From Candidatus Parcubacteria bacterium (lineage in GTDB: Bacteria > Patescibacteriota > Patescibacteriia > Patescibacteriales > UBA12075): a stretch of 60,970 nt of DNA. The DNA lies in contig JAGLYP010000005.1 in the NCBI GenBank assembly GCA_023132155.1, positions 1 through 60,970 on the forward strand, written 5' to 3'. How positions within the stretch are numbered: the first letter of the stretch is position 1; every line of letters starts with the position of its first letter. The notes below the pieces were generated by a model. It was not told the origin of the DNA and made no database searches. It saw only the letters and a program-made list of their open reading frames with translations. The position numbers and the translations under genes were made by a program. Of this stretch, positions 40,049-49,398 are shown piece after piece.

Positions 40049-43000
40049 ATGAGTTTTGTCCATCTTCATGTTCATACGCATTATTCTTTATTGGATGGTT
40101 TAACTAAGTTAGACGAATTAATTGAAACCGTAAAAGAGCAAGGATCTCCTGCCGTGGCCATTACGGACCACGGTGTTATGTATGGCGTAATTGAGTTTTA
40201 TCAAAAATGCAAGAAAGCCGGAATCAAGCCAATAATCGGTTTTGAAGGCTATATGGCGCCGAATTCCCGTTTTGATAAAATTTCAAAAAATGATGAAAAA
40301 TCAAATTACCATCTTTTGCTTTTGGCAAAAAATAATATCGGATATCAAAATTTAATTAAGTTGTGTTCAATCGGGCATCTGGAAGGCTTTTATTATAAAC
40401 CGCGTTTTGACTGGGAAACATTGCAAAAATATCACGAAGGCATTATCGCTTCAACCGCTTGTCTTGCCGGTGAAATTCCAACTTTAATCAAATCCGGAAA
40501 TTTAAAAAAGGCTGAAAAAAGAATATTGGAATTTAACGCGCTTTTCGGCCAGGGAAATTTTTACTTGGAATTAATGCATCATCCTAATCTGGCGGAACAG
40601 CAAGGCGTTAACGACGCTTTAATTAAATTTTCCAAAGAACTAAATATTCCTTTAATCGCGACAAATGACGCGCATTATTTAAAAAAGGAAGACTCGGAAG
40701 CGCAAGACATATTGCTTTGTTTGCAAAATAAAAAGAAAAGAGAAGATACGGATAGAATGAATATGAGCGACGGTGATTATTCATTCCGCTCTAACGCGGA
40801 AATGATTAAAAATTTTAAAGATGTGCCCGAGGCGATTGAAAATACTTTAAAAGTGGCGGAAATGTGCAATGTTGAGATTGCTTTAAATAATGTCCAATTG
40901 CCGTATTTCAAAGTGCCTGTTGATTTTAATGAAACAAGATATTTGCGCCATTTGTGCGAGAAAGGCATTGAGAAAAGATATGGAAAAACCTATAAAGAGG
41001 CGGAAAAGGAAATTCAAGAAAGAATGGATTATGAATTATCTGTTGTTGAGAAAATGGGCTGGCCGTCATATTTTTTGATTGTCGCGGATTTTGTCAATTG
41101 GGCTAAGGATAAAAAAATCGTAGTCGGCCCCGGCAGAGGCTCTGCCGCGGGTTCTTTAATCTGTTATTTGACCGGCATTACCAATCTTGATCCGCTTAAA
41201 TATGAATTGCTTTTTGAAAGATTTTTAAATCCGGACAGAATATCAATGCCTGATATTGATTTGGATTTTGCCGATGTCAGGCGCGATGAGGTTATTAAAT
41301 ACGTGGAAGATAAATACGGCAAAGACCATGTCGCGCAAATTATTACATTTGGAACCATGGCGGCGCGCGCCGCCGTTAGGGATGTCGGCCGTGTCTTAGG
41401 CGCGCCTTATGATTATTGTGATAAATTGGCAAAAGCAATTCCTATGTTCACAAAAATTGAAGAGGCGCTGAAAAATGTTCCGGAATTCAGGGATGAATAT
41501 AGAAAAGAAGATTTAGCCAAACAAATAATTAATTACGCGAAAAGGCTGGAGGGCGTTTCTCGGCACGCCTCTACTCATGCTTGTGGAGTTTTAATTACAA
41601 AAAAGCCTTTAACTGAATATACTCCCTTGCAATACGCGTCGTCATCGGATAAAAGCATTGTATCACAATATTCTCTGCATCCTGTGGAAGATTTGGGATT
41701 ATTGAAAATGGATTTCTTGGGATTGAAAAATCTTACTATTATTGAGTCGGCTATTAAAATTATTAAAAATACCAGAGGAATTATTATTGATATTGACAAG
41801 ATACCGCTTGACGATGAATCCGCGTATAAGCTGTTTCACGATGGTGAAACTACCGGCGTATTTCAATTTGAAAGTTCCGGTATGAAAAGGTATTTAAAGG
41901 AGTTAAAGCCTTCTAAATTTGAGGATATTATCGCTATGGTCGCTTTGTATCGTCCAGGGCCGATGGAGTTAATCCCGGATTATATTGCCGGCAAACATGG
42001 AAGAAAAAAACCGGAATATCTTCATCAAAAACTTGAACCGATTTTAAGAAAAACTTACGGAGTGGCAGTTTATCAGGAACAGGTTATGCAAATGGTGCGG
42101 GATTTAGCCGGTTTTACCATGGCGGAAGCCGATGTTTTGCGTAAAGCGGTTGGAAAAAAGATTTTAAAATTATTGGAAAAGCAAAAGCAAAAATTTATAG
42201 ACGGCTGCGTTAAAAACGGGATTCATAGCCAATTAGCCGGAAAAATATTTTCATTTATAGAGCCTTTCGCCGGTTATGGCTTTAATCGCAGCCATGCCGC
42301 CTGCTATGCCATGATTGCTTATCAAACCGCTTATTTAAAAGCGCATTGGCCGACTGAGTTTATGGCGGCTTTACTTACCGCCGATCAGCAGAATACCGAC
42401 AGAATCGCGATTGAAATTGATGAATGTAAGCGCATGGGAATTAACGTAATACGTCCAGATGTAAATCAGTCTTTTGAATCTTTTACAGTGGTAACAATCG
42501 GCACTAAAAATAATAAAACAGTTTCCGAGAATGAAAAGGTTAATACCATTCGTTTCGGACTGAACGCGGTAAAAAATATTGGAGAACATATTTCCGAAGT
42601 TTTAATAGCTGAACGAAAATTAAACGGTCATTATAAAGATATTGCCGATTTGCTGGAAAGAGTTACTGATAAAGATCTTAATAAAAAATCGCTGGAAAGC
42701 CTTGTTAAAAGCGGCGCCTTGGATCAGTTCGGAGAAAGAGGAGAGTTTCTTGGAAATATTGATGTTATGTTAAGTTATAACAAAGAAATTGTCAAAGCCA
42801 TTAACAACAAGCAGGCAAGTCTTTTCGCGGATGTTCTCGAATTACAAGGCAGTAACAAACTTAAGCTAAATCCGTTTCCTCCGATTAATAGGCAAGAGAA
42901 GCTCTCTTGGGAGAGAGAGCTTTTGGGCCTCTATATTTCATCACATCCTTTTTTAGACTATAAAAAGCATATACATGAATTTATTACACCGATTAAAAGT

Positions 43001-43582
43001 CTGAGTATTGAAAAAAATGATGAACAAATTACGATTGGAGGTATTATCACTAAAATTCAGAAAATTATTACTCGCACTAACAAATCCATGCTTTTCGTAA
43101 AAATTGAAGATGATAGCGGCGGTTTGGAAACATTGGTTTTTCCAAATTTATTAAAAGAAACCCATGATATTTGGATTGAAGGCAAGGGAGTGGTTTGCCA
43201 GGGAAAGTTATCAGACAAAGATCAGGAATTAAAATTATTGGCAAATACGGCTTTTAAATTATCTTTAAGGAATATAAATAATGTAATTGAAAAATTTAAA
43301 AACGTTTCTTTCGGTTCGCGCGGTTTTTCAAAATCAAATAATAATTCAGGGCATACCGTTAATAGGGAATTAAAGTTAGAATTTCTTAAGCCGATAGACT
43401 TTGTTAGTATTGAGCGGTTAAAATTAATATTTTCAAAATATAAAGGTGAAAGCAAGGTTATTTTTCAAATAAATATCGGAGATTCCCAAAAAACTTTAGA
43501 AACGGATTTTAAGGTTGCCAATTCTTCTTTTTTGATTACAGAGCTAAAAGCCCGCCTAGGCGGAATTATAAAAATTTCGTAA
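40049..43582 (+). CDS. dnaE: DNA polymerase III subunit alpha
   Basis: The replicative polymerase, 1177 aa. PHP domain at the start (FVHLHVHTHYSLLDGLTKLDEL ... ITDHGVMYGVIEFY), with metal-ligand His/Asp residues apparently intact, so it could proofread or bind metal. Polymerase core: GPGRGSAAGSLICYLTGIT (about 353-371), catalytic PDIDLDFAD (401-409), RHASTHACGVLI. Helix-hairpin-helix region about 800-860 and an OB-fold about 985-1060 (ITIGGIITKIQKIITRTNKSMLFVKIEDDSGGLETLVFP). Own promoter. It fits DnaE1-type proteins rather than PolC. Confidence 0.97.
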   Translation: MSFVHLHVHTHYSLLDGLTKLDELIETVKEQGSPAVAITDHGVMYGVIEFYQKCKKAGIKPIIGFEGYMAPNSRFDKISKNDEKSNYHLLLLAKNNIGYQNLIKLCSIGHLEGFYYKPRFDWETLQKYHEGIIASTACLAGEIPTLIKSGNLKKAEKRILEFNALFGQGNFYLELMHHPNLAEQQGVNDALIKFSKELNIPLIATNDAHYLKKEDSEAQDILLCLQNKKKREDTDRMNMSDGDYSFRSNAEMIKNFKDVPEAIENTLKVAEMCNVEIALNNVQLPYFKVPVDFNETRYLRHLCEKGIEKRYGKTYKEAEKEIQERMDYELSVVEKMGWPSYFLIVADFVNWAKDKKIVVGPGRGSAAGSLICYLTGITNLDPLKYELLFERFLNPDRISMPDIDLDFADVRRDEVIKYVEDKYGKDHVAQIITFGTMAARAAVRDVGRVLGAPYDYCDKLAKAIPMFTKIEEALKNVPEFRDEYRKEDLAKQIINYAKRLEGVSRHASTHACGVLITKKPLTEYTPLQYASSSDKSIVSQYSLHPVEDLGLLKMDFLGLKNLTIIESAIKIIKNTRGIIIDIDKIPLDDESAYKLFHDGETTGVFQFESSGMKRYLKELKPSKFEDIIAMVALYRPGPMELIPDYIAGKHGRKKPEYLHQKLEPILRKTYGVAVYQEQVMQMVRDLAGFTMAEADVLRKAVGKKILKLLEKQKQKFIDGCVKNGIHSQLAGKIFSFIEPFAGYGFNRSHAACYAMIAYQTAYLKAHWPTEFMAALLTADQQNTDRIAIEIDECKRMGINVIRPDVNQSFESFTVVTIGTKNNKTVSENEKVNTIRFGLNAVKNIGEHISEVLIAERKLNGHYKDIADLLERVTDKDLNKKSLESLVKSGALDQFGERGEFLGNIDVMLSYNKEIVKAINNKQASLFADVLELQGSNKLKLNPFPPINRQEKLSWERELLGLYISSHPFLDYKKHIHEFITPIKSLSIEKNDEQITIGGIITKIQKIITRTNKSMLFVKIEDDSGGLETLVFPNLLKETHDIWIEGKGVVCQGKLSDKDQELKLLANTAFKLSLRNINNVIEKFKNVSFGSRGFSKSNNNSGHTVNRELKLEFLKPIDFVSIERLKLIFSKYKGESKVIFQINIGDSQKTLETDFKVANSSFLITELKARLGGIIKIS

Positions 43583-43635
43583 TTGTTTTATTAAAAAATC
43601 TTATTTGTTCAAATTTAGACAAAAAAATAAAAAAT

Positions 43636-43644
43636 TGTTATAAT
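43636..43644 (+). promoter_or_regulatory. Extended -10 promoter of the 43777 gene
   Basis: TGTTATAAT (TATAAT at 43639-43644) with TTAGAC 18 bp upstream. It places repeat copy E inside the 5' untranslated region. Confidence 0.65.
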
Positions 43645-43703
43645 AAAAATATTATTAGCGTTTTCTGTGTGGATAACGCTTTTAAAGAGATATTAAAAGA
43701 TTT

Positions 43704-43766
43704 TAATTTATAGTCAAGGAATTTGAATGTTCCCGACTACTGTTAATGCCCTTTGGGTATAACTTG
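43704..43766 (+). repeat. 63-bp double-hairpin dispersed element, copy E
   Basis: The most diverged copy: three changes (ATGTTCC, TTAATGCC, GGGTATAAC), two of them keeping pairing by G-U and one at the bulged base. It ends 10 bases before the ATG at 43777, in forward orientation. Confidence 0.9.
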
Positions 43767-43776
43767 AAATAATATT

Positions 43777-45432
43777 ATGGCCGCAAGCGCAATAAAAATA
43801 AAAGTTGTTGACGAGGATAATCAGGCATCTGAAAAGAAAAAGAAAACAACCAAAAAAACCGTAACTGGAAAATCTAAAGAAAAAATCGTATTTAAGATTC
43901 CTAAAAAAGCCGCAAAAAAGCCGGCCGCAAAAAATTTCCCTGTTAAAAAAACAACAACAGGAAAAACCGCTAAAATAAAAAATGCCGGTATAGGCAAAAA
44001 AGAGGGTATAAATATTGATAATCAAAAAGCGGGAGATATAAAAGATGATAAGCGGGAAAAAAGAAAAGTTTTATCGGAAAGAATTGGCGGTTTAGGAGAA
44101 AAATTGGATACGGAAGAAGAGAAAAGCGATATTAAAACAGATGAATATGTTAATGCTGAATTAAAAAATGATGAAGCTGGAGAAGCGGGCGTAAGTCCGG
44201 TTAAAAATGTTATTGCCGAATTAGAAAAAAATGGCTCGCAAGAAAAAGATGGCAAAGAAGAGAAATGGGATAAAGAAGAAAAGGCTGAAGAATCAAAAAT
44301 ATATATATCCCAATCAATAAATATTTATCGGCGGATTGCGTATTTTTTTATATTTTTAGTAATTATTTTGGTTGGTTTTATTGCTTATTTTTCCCTAGTA
44401 AAAGTTGATATTATTCTTGTGCCAAACCAAGAAAGAATCAGTAATAACGTGATTTTTGATATATATGATAAAGAATCCAGAAAAAGCGAGAGTGGCAACG
44501 CAATTATTGGCATTGTTAGGGACGCTGTAGTAACAGCTGAAAAAGAGTTTGAATCCGGAGGAAACGAGGTGATTGGCAAGGAGGTAAGCGGAAATGTGGT
44601 CATCTATAATAATTATACGAAAAATCAGCCGCTTGTTGCCAGCACAAGACTATTAACGCGGGACGGAAAATTATTTAGGATTAGAAATACAATCAATGTG
44701 CCGTCTAACGGATCAATTGAAGTTGAAGTTTACGCGGACAAACCATGTCCTGAAATGGCTGTTAAATCGGCTAAATTCACAATTCCCGGACTATGGGCGG
44801 GTTTGCAGGAAAAAATATACGCTGAAACTAAAACCAGTTTAGATTATAAACAAAAAGTTAAAAAATATATAACCCAGAATGATGTTGATGACAAAGCGCG
44901 CGAATTAAAGCAACTTTTGCTAAAAAAAGCTAAAGAAGAAATTAACGAAGAATATAAAGAATATAGCCAGATAATTTATAAGATAAATGAAAATTCAGTT
45001 GAAAGCGAAATTGATAAAAAAGTTGGAGATGAGGTTGATACTTTTAATTACAGCATGTCGGCCGAGGTGGTTGTAGTTGCCTTTGATGAAAATAAAACCG
45101 CGAAATTAGCTAAACAGAAATTTTTGTCAGCATTAAGCGGGAATAAAGATTTAATTAGTTTTGACGAGGAAAACATAGTTTATTCTTTAAATAATTTTGA
45201 TACTGACGCGAGAACCGCGAATATTAACGCGTCATTTGAAGGCAAGGTTGGCTTAAAGAAAGATTGTGATGTTGTTGAAGTTGAAAAAATATTAGGCTTG
45301 AACAATGAGCAATTGGAAGTTTATTTGAAAAATTTAGATGAAATTGCAGGGTATGAAATTAAATATACGCCTAGCTTTATTAAAAAAGTGCCGAAATTAA
45401 TTGACCGCGTAAATATAGAAATTAAAAAATAA
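43777..45432 (+). CDS. Lys-rich, single-pass membrane protein (Patescibacteria type)
   Basis: 551 aa. Residues 1-180 are low-complexity Lys/Ala/Glu/Thr, probably disordered and cytoplasmic. A membrane helix lies at about 188-209 (YFFIFLVIILVGFIAYFSLV). The exported part includes GNVVIYNNYTKNQPLVASTRLLTRDGKLFRIRNTINVPSNGSIEVEVYAD (about 275-325), reminiscent of beta domains found in baseplate-J-like proteins of CPR bacteria. The rest alternates helix and strand. Function unknown. It faces the 758-aa protein across a shared 52-bp palindrome. Confidence 0.75.
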   Translation: MAASAIKIKVVDEDNQASEKKKKTTKKTVTGKSKEKIVFKIPKKAAKKPAAKNFPVKKTTTGKTAKIKNAGIGKKEGINIDNQKAGDIKDDKREKRKVLSERIGGLGEKLDTEEEKSDIKTDEYVNAELKNDEAGEAGVSPVKNVIAELEKNGSQEKDGKEEKWDKEEKAEESKIYISQSINIYRRIAYFFIFLVIILVGFIAYFSLVKVDIILVPNQERISNNVIFDIYDKESRKSESGNAIIGIVRDAVVTAEKEFESGGNEVIGKEVSGNVVIYNNYTKNQPLVASTRLLTRDGKLFRIRNTINVPSNGSIEVEVYADKPCPEMAVKSAKFTIPGLWAGLQEKIYAETKTSLDYKQKVKKYITQNDVDDKARELKQLLLKKAKEEINEEYKEYSQIIYKINENSVESEIDKKVGDEVDTFNYSMSAEVVVVAFDENKTAKLAKQKFLSALSGNKDLISFDEENIVYSLNNFDTDARTANINASFEGKVGLKKDCDVVEVEKILGLNNEQLEVYLKNLDEIAGYEIKYTPSFIKKVPKLIDRVNIEIKK

Positions 45433-45482
45433 TTTAAAATAAAACCCCGCCCTTCGCGAAGGGCGGGGTTTTATTTTAAATT
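45431..45482. terminator. Bidirectional terminator (52-bp perfect palindrome)
   Basis: AATTTAAAATAAAACCCCGC... reads the same on both strands without a spacer (centre TTCGCGAA). It reaches into the stop codon of the minus-strand gene. AT arms give T-runs in both directions. Confidence 0.95.
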
Positions 45483-47757
45483 ATTCATTCAAATGAGTCA
45501 AATCCGCCTGATAAACAGAATTATCGTTTAAGAGATAGACTCTTTTATTTGCTTCATCAAGCGCGAAATCTTTTAAGGAAGAAAAAATTTTTTCCATGTA
45601 TTGCATAATAAATTGCCCGTTTTTATCATAAACAATAAGTCTTTTTTCGCTTGGCTCCAAAATATATAAGTAATCATTTTTTTCTGAGGCCTGAATTTTA
45701 ATCGGATTGACAAGCGGCGGTTCAATTGCTTCAAGACTGAAATCAAGCGCTTTACCTCGCAAATATTTTACTGCCTGATTATTTTTGCCTAAAACATAAA
45801 TATGCCCGTCAATAGACATGCTTACAAAATCATCAATTAAAACCGGTTCCTGTATCCACGCATAAGGAGATGAAAAAGAGCGGTTCGTTGCGCCGAAGCG
45901 CAGTATTTGTTTGTTTTTCTTGTCTAAAAGATATAGGCGATTATTATAATTATCTAAATCCGCGATTTCTCCGTTATTAGCGTTTATTGGATAATTTTTT
46001 AAACTATTATTTTCAAGATCGTATGTTAGCAATGAATTTTGGCTGGAGTAATAAATTTTAGAATCATTGATTATAGTAGGCGAGTTCATGCCTAAAATTT
46101 CTTGTTCTAAATTGGTAAAAGTTGTAGCCGTACTATCATTCGCGTCAAAAATAAAAATTGATTTTTGCAGTGAATCGGCAATATATATTTTGTTATTTTT
46201 TGGCGAATAAACAAGATTTTCCGTACTTGATTCCGGTATAATGCTTGATATATTAATTAATTTTTTCGCGTTCGCGAAATGCTCCATTCTTCTTATTTTT
46301 TCTAAGAAAGAATTATATTTTTCATCAAATTCAGAATATTGCTTAATTTGTTCATCGGTTTGTTGCGGCAATTCAGCTAGTAAAGCCTTAATTTCATCGT
46401 ATAGCTTTCCAGCGCCCTCTTCATTGCTAAATAGCATATTAGCCTCTGCCTGGTTTTGTTTTTGCTCAATTACGGTTTTTATTTCATCAAAATTTTTTTC
46501 AATTTTAATTTCTTTTTGCTTATTTCTTTCAAATAAAAGGTTGGTGGAAAAAATAATTATAATTGCTATTGCCAAAAACAATAGCGCCTTGTTTTTTAAA
46601 TTAAGTTTTTTAAAACAGTTATTTTTTAAGGCTGTAAAAGAATTTATTTTTATAATATTTTTGTAATCTTTTTTTGTAATTAATCGTTTAAAAAAAGAAA
46701 TTAGCCTACTGCTTAAATTTATAAAGATATTAGCGATAACCGAAAAAATATTTTTTAAAGCGTTTAGGAGCGTTTTTTTGCGTTTAACTAAAATTTTATC
46801 CTTAAGTCCCAGTGATTTTTTGGAGGATTTTAAATGACTGGCCGATAATTTATCGCTTAACAAGCTAAGCCATCTTTTAGGATTTATGATTCCTGCGGGA
46901 GATAAAAGATTTTCCGTAGTATCTTCAGTTCGGTTAAGGTCTACTATGGATTTGCCAACAGAATTTTTCGCTGGAGCGCTGATTTTGTTTTCAACAAAAT
47001 TTATTTCCCGGCTTTTTATGATTATTCCCACGAAAGAAATGTAGGAATTTATTTTTGCTAAAGTTTGTTTAATTTGTTCAACCGCTCCGATTGGCGGCAG
47101 TAAAGTTATTGTATCTATAATTTGTTTTTTTGAAAAATATTCAGGCAATGTTTCATTTGTTATGAAAAAATATGACTGTGGCGGTATTTTTCCGCTAATA
47201 ACATTGGAAAAAATTTTATTTTGATTATTTTTTTCTTCAATGTTTGAGTTTGCTTGATTTATAATATCAACAATCTTATAAATAAACCGCTCTTCATCGC
47301 CGTGGCTTTGATTTTTGCATTTATTATCTTTCGTTTTGTAAATTAAAAAGGCTTTATTTTTATTGGAACTGCTTAGATAAAGGTTTTTGTCATGAACAAC
47401 TCCGGCGCTAATATTTATTGTTGAAATTTTAGTTTTGATTTTAGCGCTTTCTAAGTATTTTTTGAAATTTTTATTTGTTTTAGCGAGAGCAGCCTCAAAA
47501 ATATGTTCAATTTTTAGGGTGGAAATTTTTTCTCTTAACAGTATTTTTTCATTTTGATAGTAATTACGGCTTAAAAAATCAATTAAAAAGTTTATTATTT
47601 TTAAACTGTCAGCGTTATTTTCTTCAATTTCAATTAAAATAAATAATTTTCCAGCCAAATATTCTTTATGCGCGTCAACTTGCGCGACAAAAAGTTCGCA
47701 AACCGTTTTTGCGTTTTTTCCCGGGGTTAAAATTAATTGCGCGATTTTATGTTTCAT
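45481..47757 (-). CDS. Membrane protein: PP2C-like N-terminus, coiled coil, propeller
   Basis: 758 aa. Residues 1-250 are reminiscent of a PP2C-type phosphatase fold (SAGVVHDKNLYLSSSNKNKAFLIYKT; SNVISGKIPPQSYFFITNETLPEYFSKKQII), but the metal-binding aspartates are not obvious, so it may be inactive. A basic linker leads to a membrane helix (about 390-408), then a coiled coil (about 410-490). The C-terminal 260 residues have repeated strands such as NLVYSPKNNKIYIADSLQKSIFIFD and NNRLYLLDKKNKQILRFGA, an NHL-like beta-propeller outside the cell. Possibly a signal-transducing or scaffold protein; function unknown. Confidence 0.75.
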   Translation of the reverse strand: MKHKIAQLILTPGKNAKTVCELFVAQVDAHKEYLAGKLFILIEIEENNADSLKIINFLIDFLSRNYYQNEKILLREKISTLKIEHIFEAALAKTNKNFKKYLESAKIKTKISTINISAGVVHDKNLYLSSSNKNKAFLIYKTKDNKCKNQSHGDEERFIYKIVDIINQANSNIEEKNNQNKIFSNVISGKIPPQSYFFITNETLPEYFSKKQIIDTITLLPPIGAVEQIKQTLAKINSYISFVGIIIKSREINFVENKISAPAKNSVGKSIVDLNRTEDTTENLLSPAGIINPKRWLSLLSDKLSASHLKSSKKSLGLKDKILVKRKKTLLNALKNIFSVIANIFINLSSRLISFFKRLITKKDYKNIIKINSFTALKNNCFKKLNLKNKALLFLAIAIIIIFSTNLLFERNKQKEIKIEKNFDEIKTVIEQKQNQAEANMLFSNEEGAGKLYDEIKALLAELPQQTDEQIKQYSEFDEKYNSFLEKIRRMEHFANAKKLINISSIIPESSTENLVYSPKNNKIYIADSLQKSIFIFDANDSTATTFTNLEQEILGMNSPTIINDSKIYYSSQNSLLTYDLENNSLKNYPINANNGEIADLDNYNNRLYLLDKKNKQILRFGATNRSFSSPYAWIQEPVLIDDFVSMSIDGHIYVLGKNNQAVKYLRGKALDFSLEAIEPPLVNPIKIQASEKNDYLYILEPSEKRLIVYDKNGQFIMQYMEKIFSSLKDFALDEANKRVYLLNDNSVYQADLTHLNE

Positions 47758-47826
47758 TTAGTACCTAATATTAAATAAAAAAATATTTTTTATATATATT
47801 ACGATATTTATAAAAAAATAAATATT

Positions 47827-47855
47827 TTGACTTTATATTTATAACTTATTATACT
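47827..47855 (+). promoter_or_regulatory. Promoter of the wHTH-Fic operon
   Basis: TTGACT (47827-47832), 17-bp spacer, TATACT (47850-47855). Confidence 0.65.
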
Positions 47856-47892
47856 AAATATAGGGATAAACTTCAAATAATTTTTTAAAAAA

Positions 47893-48600
47893 ATGCCAAA
47901 ATCAAAAAATAAATTTATGCTTAGCAAGTTATTCGGATCAACCGCCAGGGTTAAAATATTAAAATTATTTTTATTGCATCCGAATGAAAAATATTATATC
48001 AGGCAATTGGCCAGAGATTTGTCTTTGCAGTTAAACTCGGTAAGGCGAGAGCTGGATAATCTTGAAACATTCGGCATATTAACTTCAAATTTAATTGATA
48101 TTAATAATAAAAACGAAGACTTAAGTTCAGTTGAAGAATTTTTAGCATATTCAAAAGCTGAATCATCCACCGGTAAAACAAAAAAAGGAAAAAATAAAAA
48201 TAGTGATGATAATAAATCTGATAAAAAATATTATCAGGTGAACACAAATTTTGTACTTTATGAAGAGATTAGAGCCTTGATTGTCAAAGCGCAATTACTT
48301 TATGAAAAAGATTTTGTTGAAAAATTACAAATAGCGGGAAGGCCCAAATTGTTGATTCTAACCGGTTTGTTCGTTAATGATGACAACGCGCAGATAGATT
48401 TGCTTGTGGTCGGCAGGCTCAATAAAGGCAAATTGCTTAAACAGATTAATAATTTGGAAAAAGAGCTTGGGCTTGAGGTGAATTTTACACTGATGGATTT
48501 AAAAGAATTCAAATACCGTCGAGATATTACCGATGTTTTTTTGTATGAAATATTGGAAGGGAAAAAGCTGGTTGTGATTGATGAATTGGATTTGAGTTAA
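47893..48600 (+). CDS. Winged-helix DNA-binding protein with nucleotidyltransferase-like C-terminus
   Basis: 235 aa. Residues 10-75 are a winged helix (STARVKILKLFLLHPNEKYYIRQLARDLSLQLNSVRRELDNLETFGILTSN). A Lys/Ser-rich linker (about 95-115) follows. The C-terminal half (about 145-230) contains DNAQIDLLVVGRLNKGKLLKQINNLEKELG, resembling the minimal nucleotidyltransferase (MNT) fold of many toxin-antitoxin-type proteins, though catalytic aspartates are incomplete. First gene of a three-gene unit with a Fic protein and a 1252-aa protein, with gaps of 12 and 24 bases; perhaps their regulator. Confidence 0.7.
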   Translation: MPKSKNKFMLSKLFGSTARVKILKLFLLHPNEKYYIRQLARDLSLQLNSVRRELDNLETFGILTSNLIDINNKNEDLSSVEEFLAYSKAESSTGKTKKGKNKNSDDNKSDKKYYQVNTNFVLYEEIRALIVKAQLLYEKDFVEKLQIAGRPKLLILTGLFVNDDNAQIDLLVVGRLNKGKLLKQINNLEKELGLEVNFTLMDLKEFKYRRDITDVFLYEILEGKKLVVIDELDLS

Positions 48601-48612
48601 CAAATTAATTTT

Positions 48613-49374
48613 ATGCAAATACTTACTGAAAAATTTTATAAAGAATACAGCGAAAAGATCGGCAACGATTTAAAGCAGAGATACAACGCGATGAAACAAG
48701 ATTTAAAGTTTTCTGATTTTGAATATTTAATAGAAGCTTCTTCGGTTTATTCATCAAATATTGAAGGAAATCCAATGGATTTGAATTCTTTTATGAATAC
48801 AAAAAAACTTAAAGAAAAAAGCAGGCCAAAGGAATTTAAAGAGATTAGGGAATTGGTAAAAGCCTATGAATACGCTAAGAAAAATGATTTGACAGAAAAA
48901 CATATATTAAAAGCGCATGAAATATTGTCAGAATCATTTTTAATAAAATCAAAAAGAGGAAAATACAGAAAAGAAAAAGTCGGAGTATTTGGCAATAGCG
49001 GTTTGGTCTATTTGGCAATAGAACCTGAATTTGTGAAAAAAGAAATGCAAAAGCTGTTTTTAGATATTAAACAATTATTAAGTAAAAAATTAAACGCTGA
49101 GAGGATTTTTTATTATGCCGCGTTTATTCATTTGGTTTTCGCGCATATTCATCCTTTTATGGACGGCAACGGCAGAGTGGCCAGAATTTTAGAAAAATGG
49201 TTTTTGGCAAAATGCCTTGACGATGGTGTTTGGATTACGCAAACGGAAAAATATTATAAAGAGAATTTACAGGATTATTATAAAAATATAAATTTGGGAG
49301 TGAATTATTATGAGATTGATTATAATAAATGTATGCCTTTTTTATTGATGTTGCAAAAGAGTGTTAAAAAATAA
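48613..49374 (+). CDS. Fic family AMPylase-like protein
   Basis: 253 aa. The Fic motif HPFMDGNGR (180-188) is complete, including the catalytic His and phosphate-binding residues, so activity is expected. An N-terminal inhibitory helix fits S-x-x-x-E-G (SSNIEG, 47-52), the class II arrangement in which the protein blocks its own active site. Fic proteins attach AMP or other phosphate groups to target proteins. The target is unknown, but the adjacent 1252-aa protein, co-transcribed 24 bases downstream, is a natural candidate; that is inference. Confidence 0.93.
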   Translation: MQILTEKFYKEYSEKIGNDLKQRYNAMKQDLKFSDFEYLIEASSVYSSNIEGNPMDLNSFMNTKKLKEKSRPKEFKEIRELVKAYEYAKKNDLTEKHILKAHEILSESFLIKSKRGKYRKEKVGVFGNSGLVYLAIEPEFVKKEMQKLFLDIKQLLSKKLNAERIFYYAAFIHLVFAHIHPFMDGNGRVARILEKWFLAKCLDDGVWITQTEKYYKENLQDYYKNINLGVNYYEIDYNKCMPFLLMLQKSVKK

Positions 49375-49398
49375 AGATATATTTTAAATTTTAATAAT

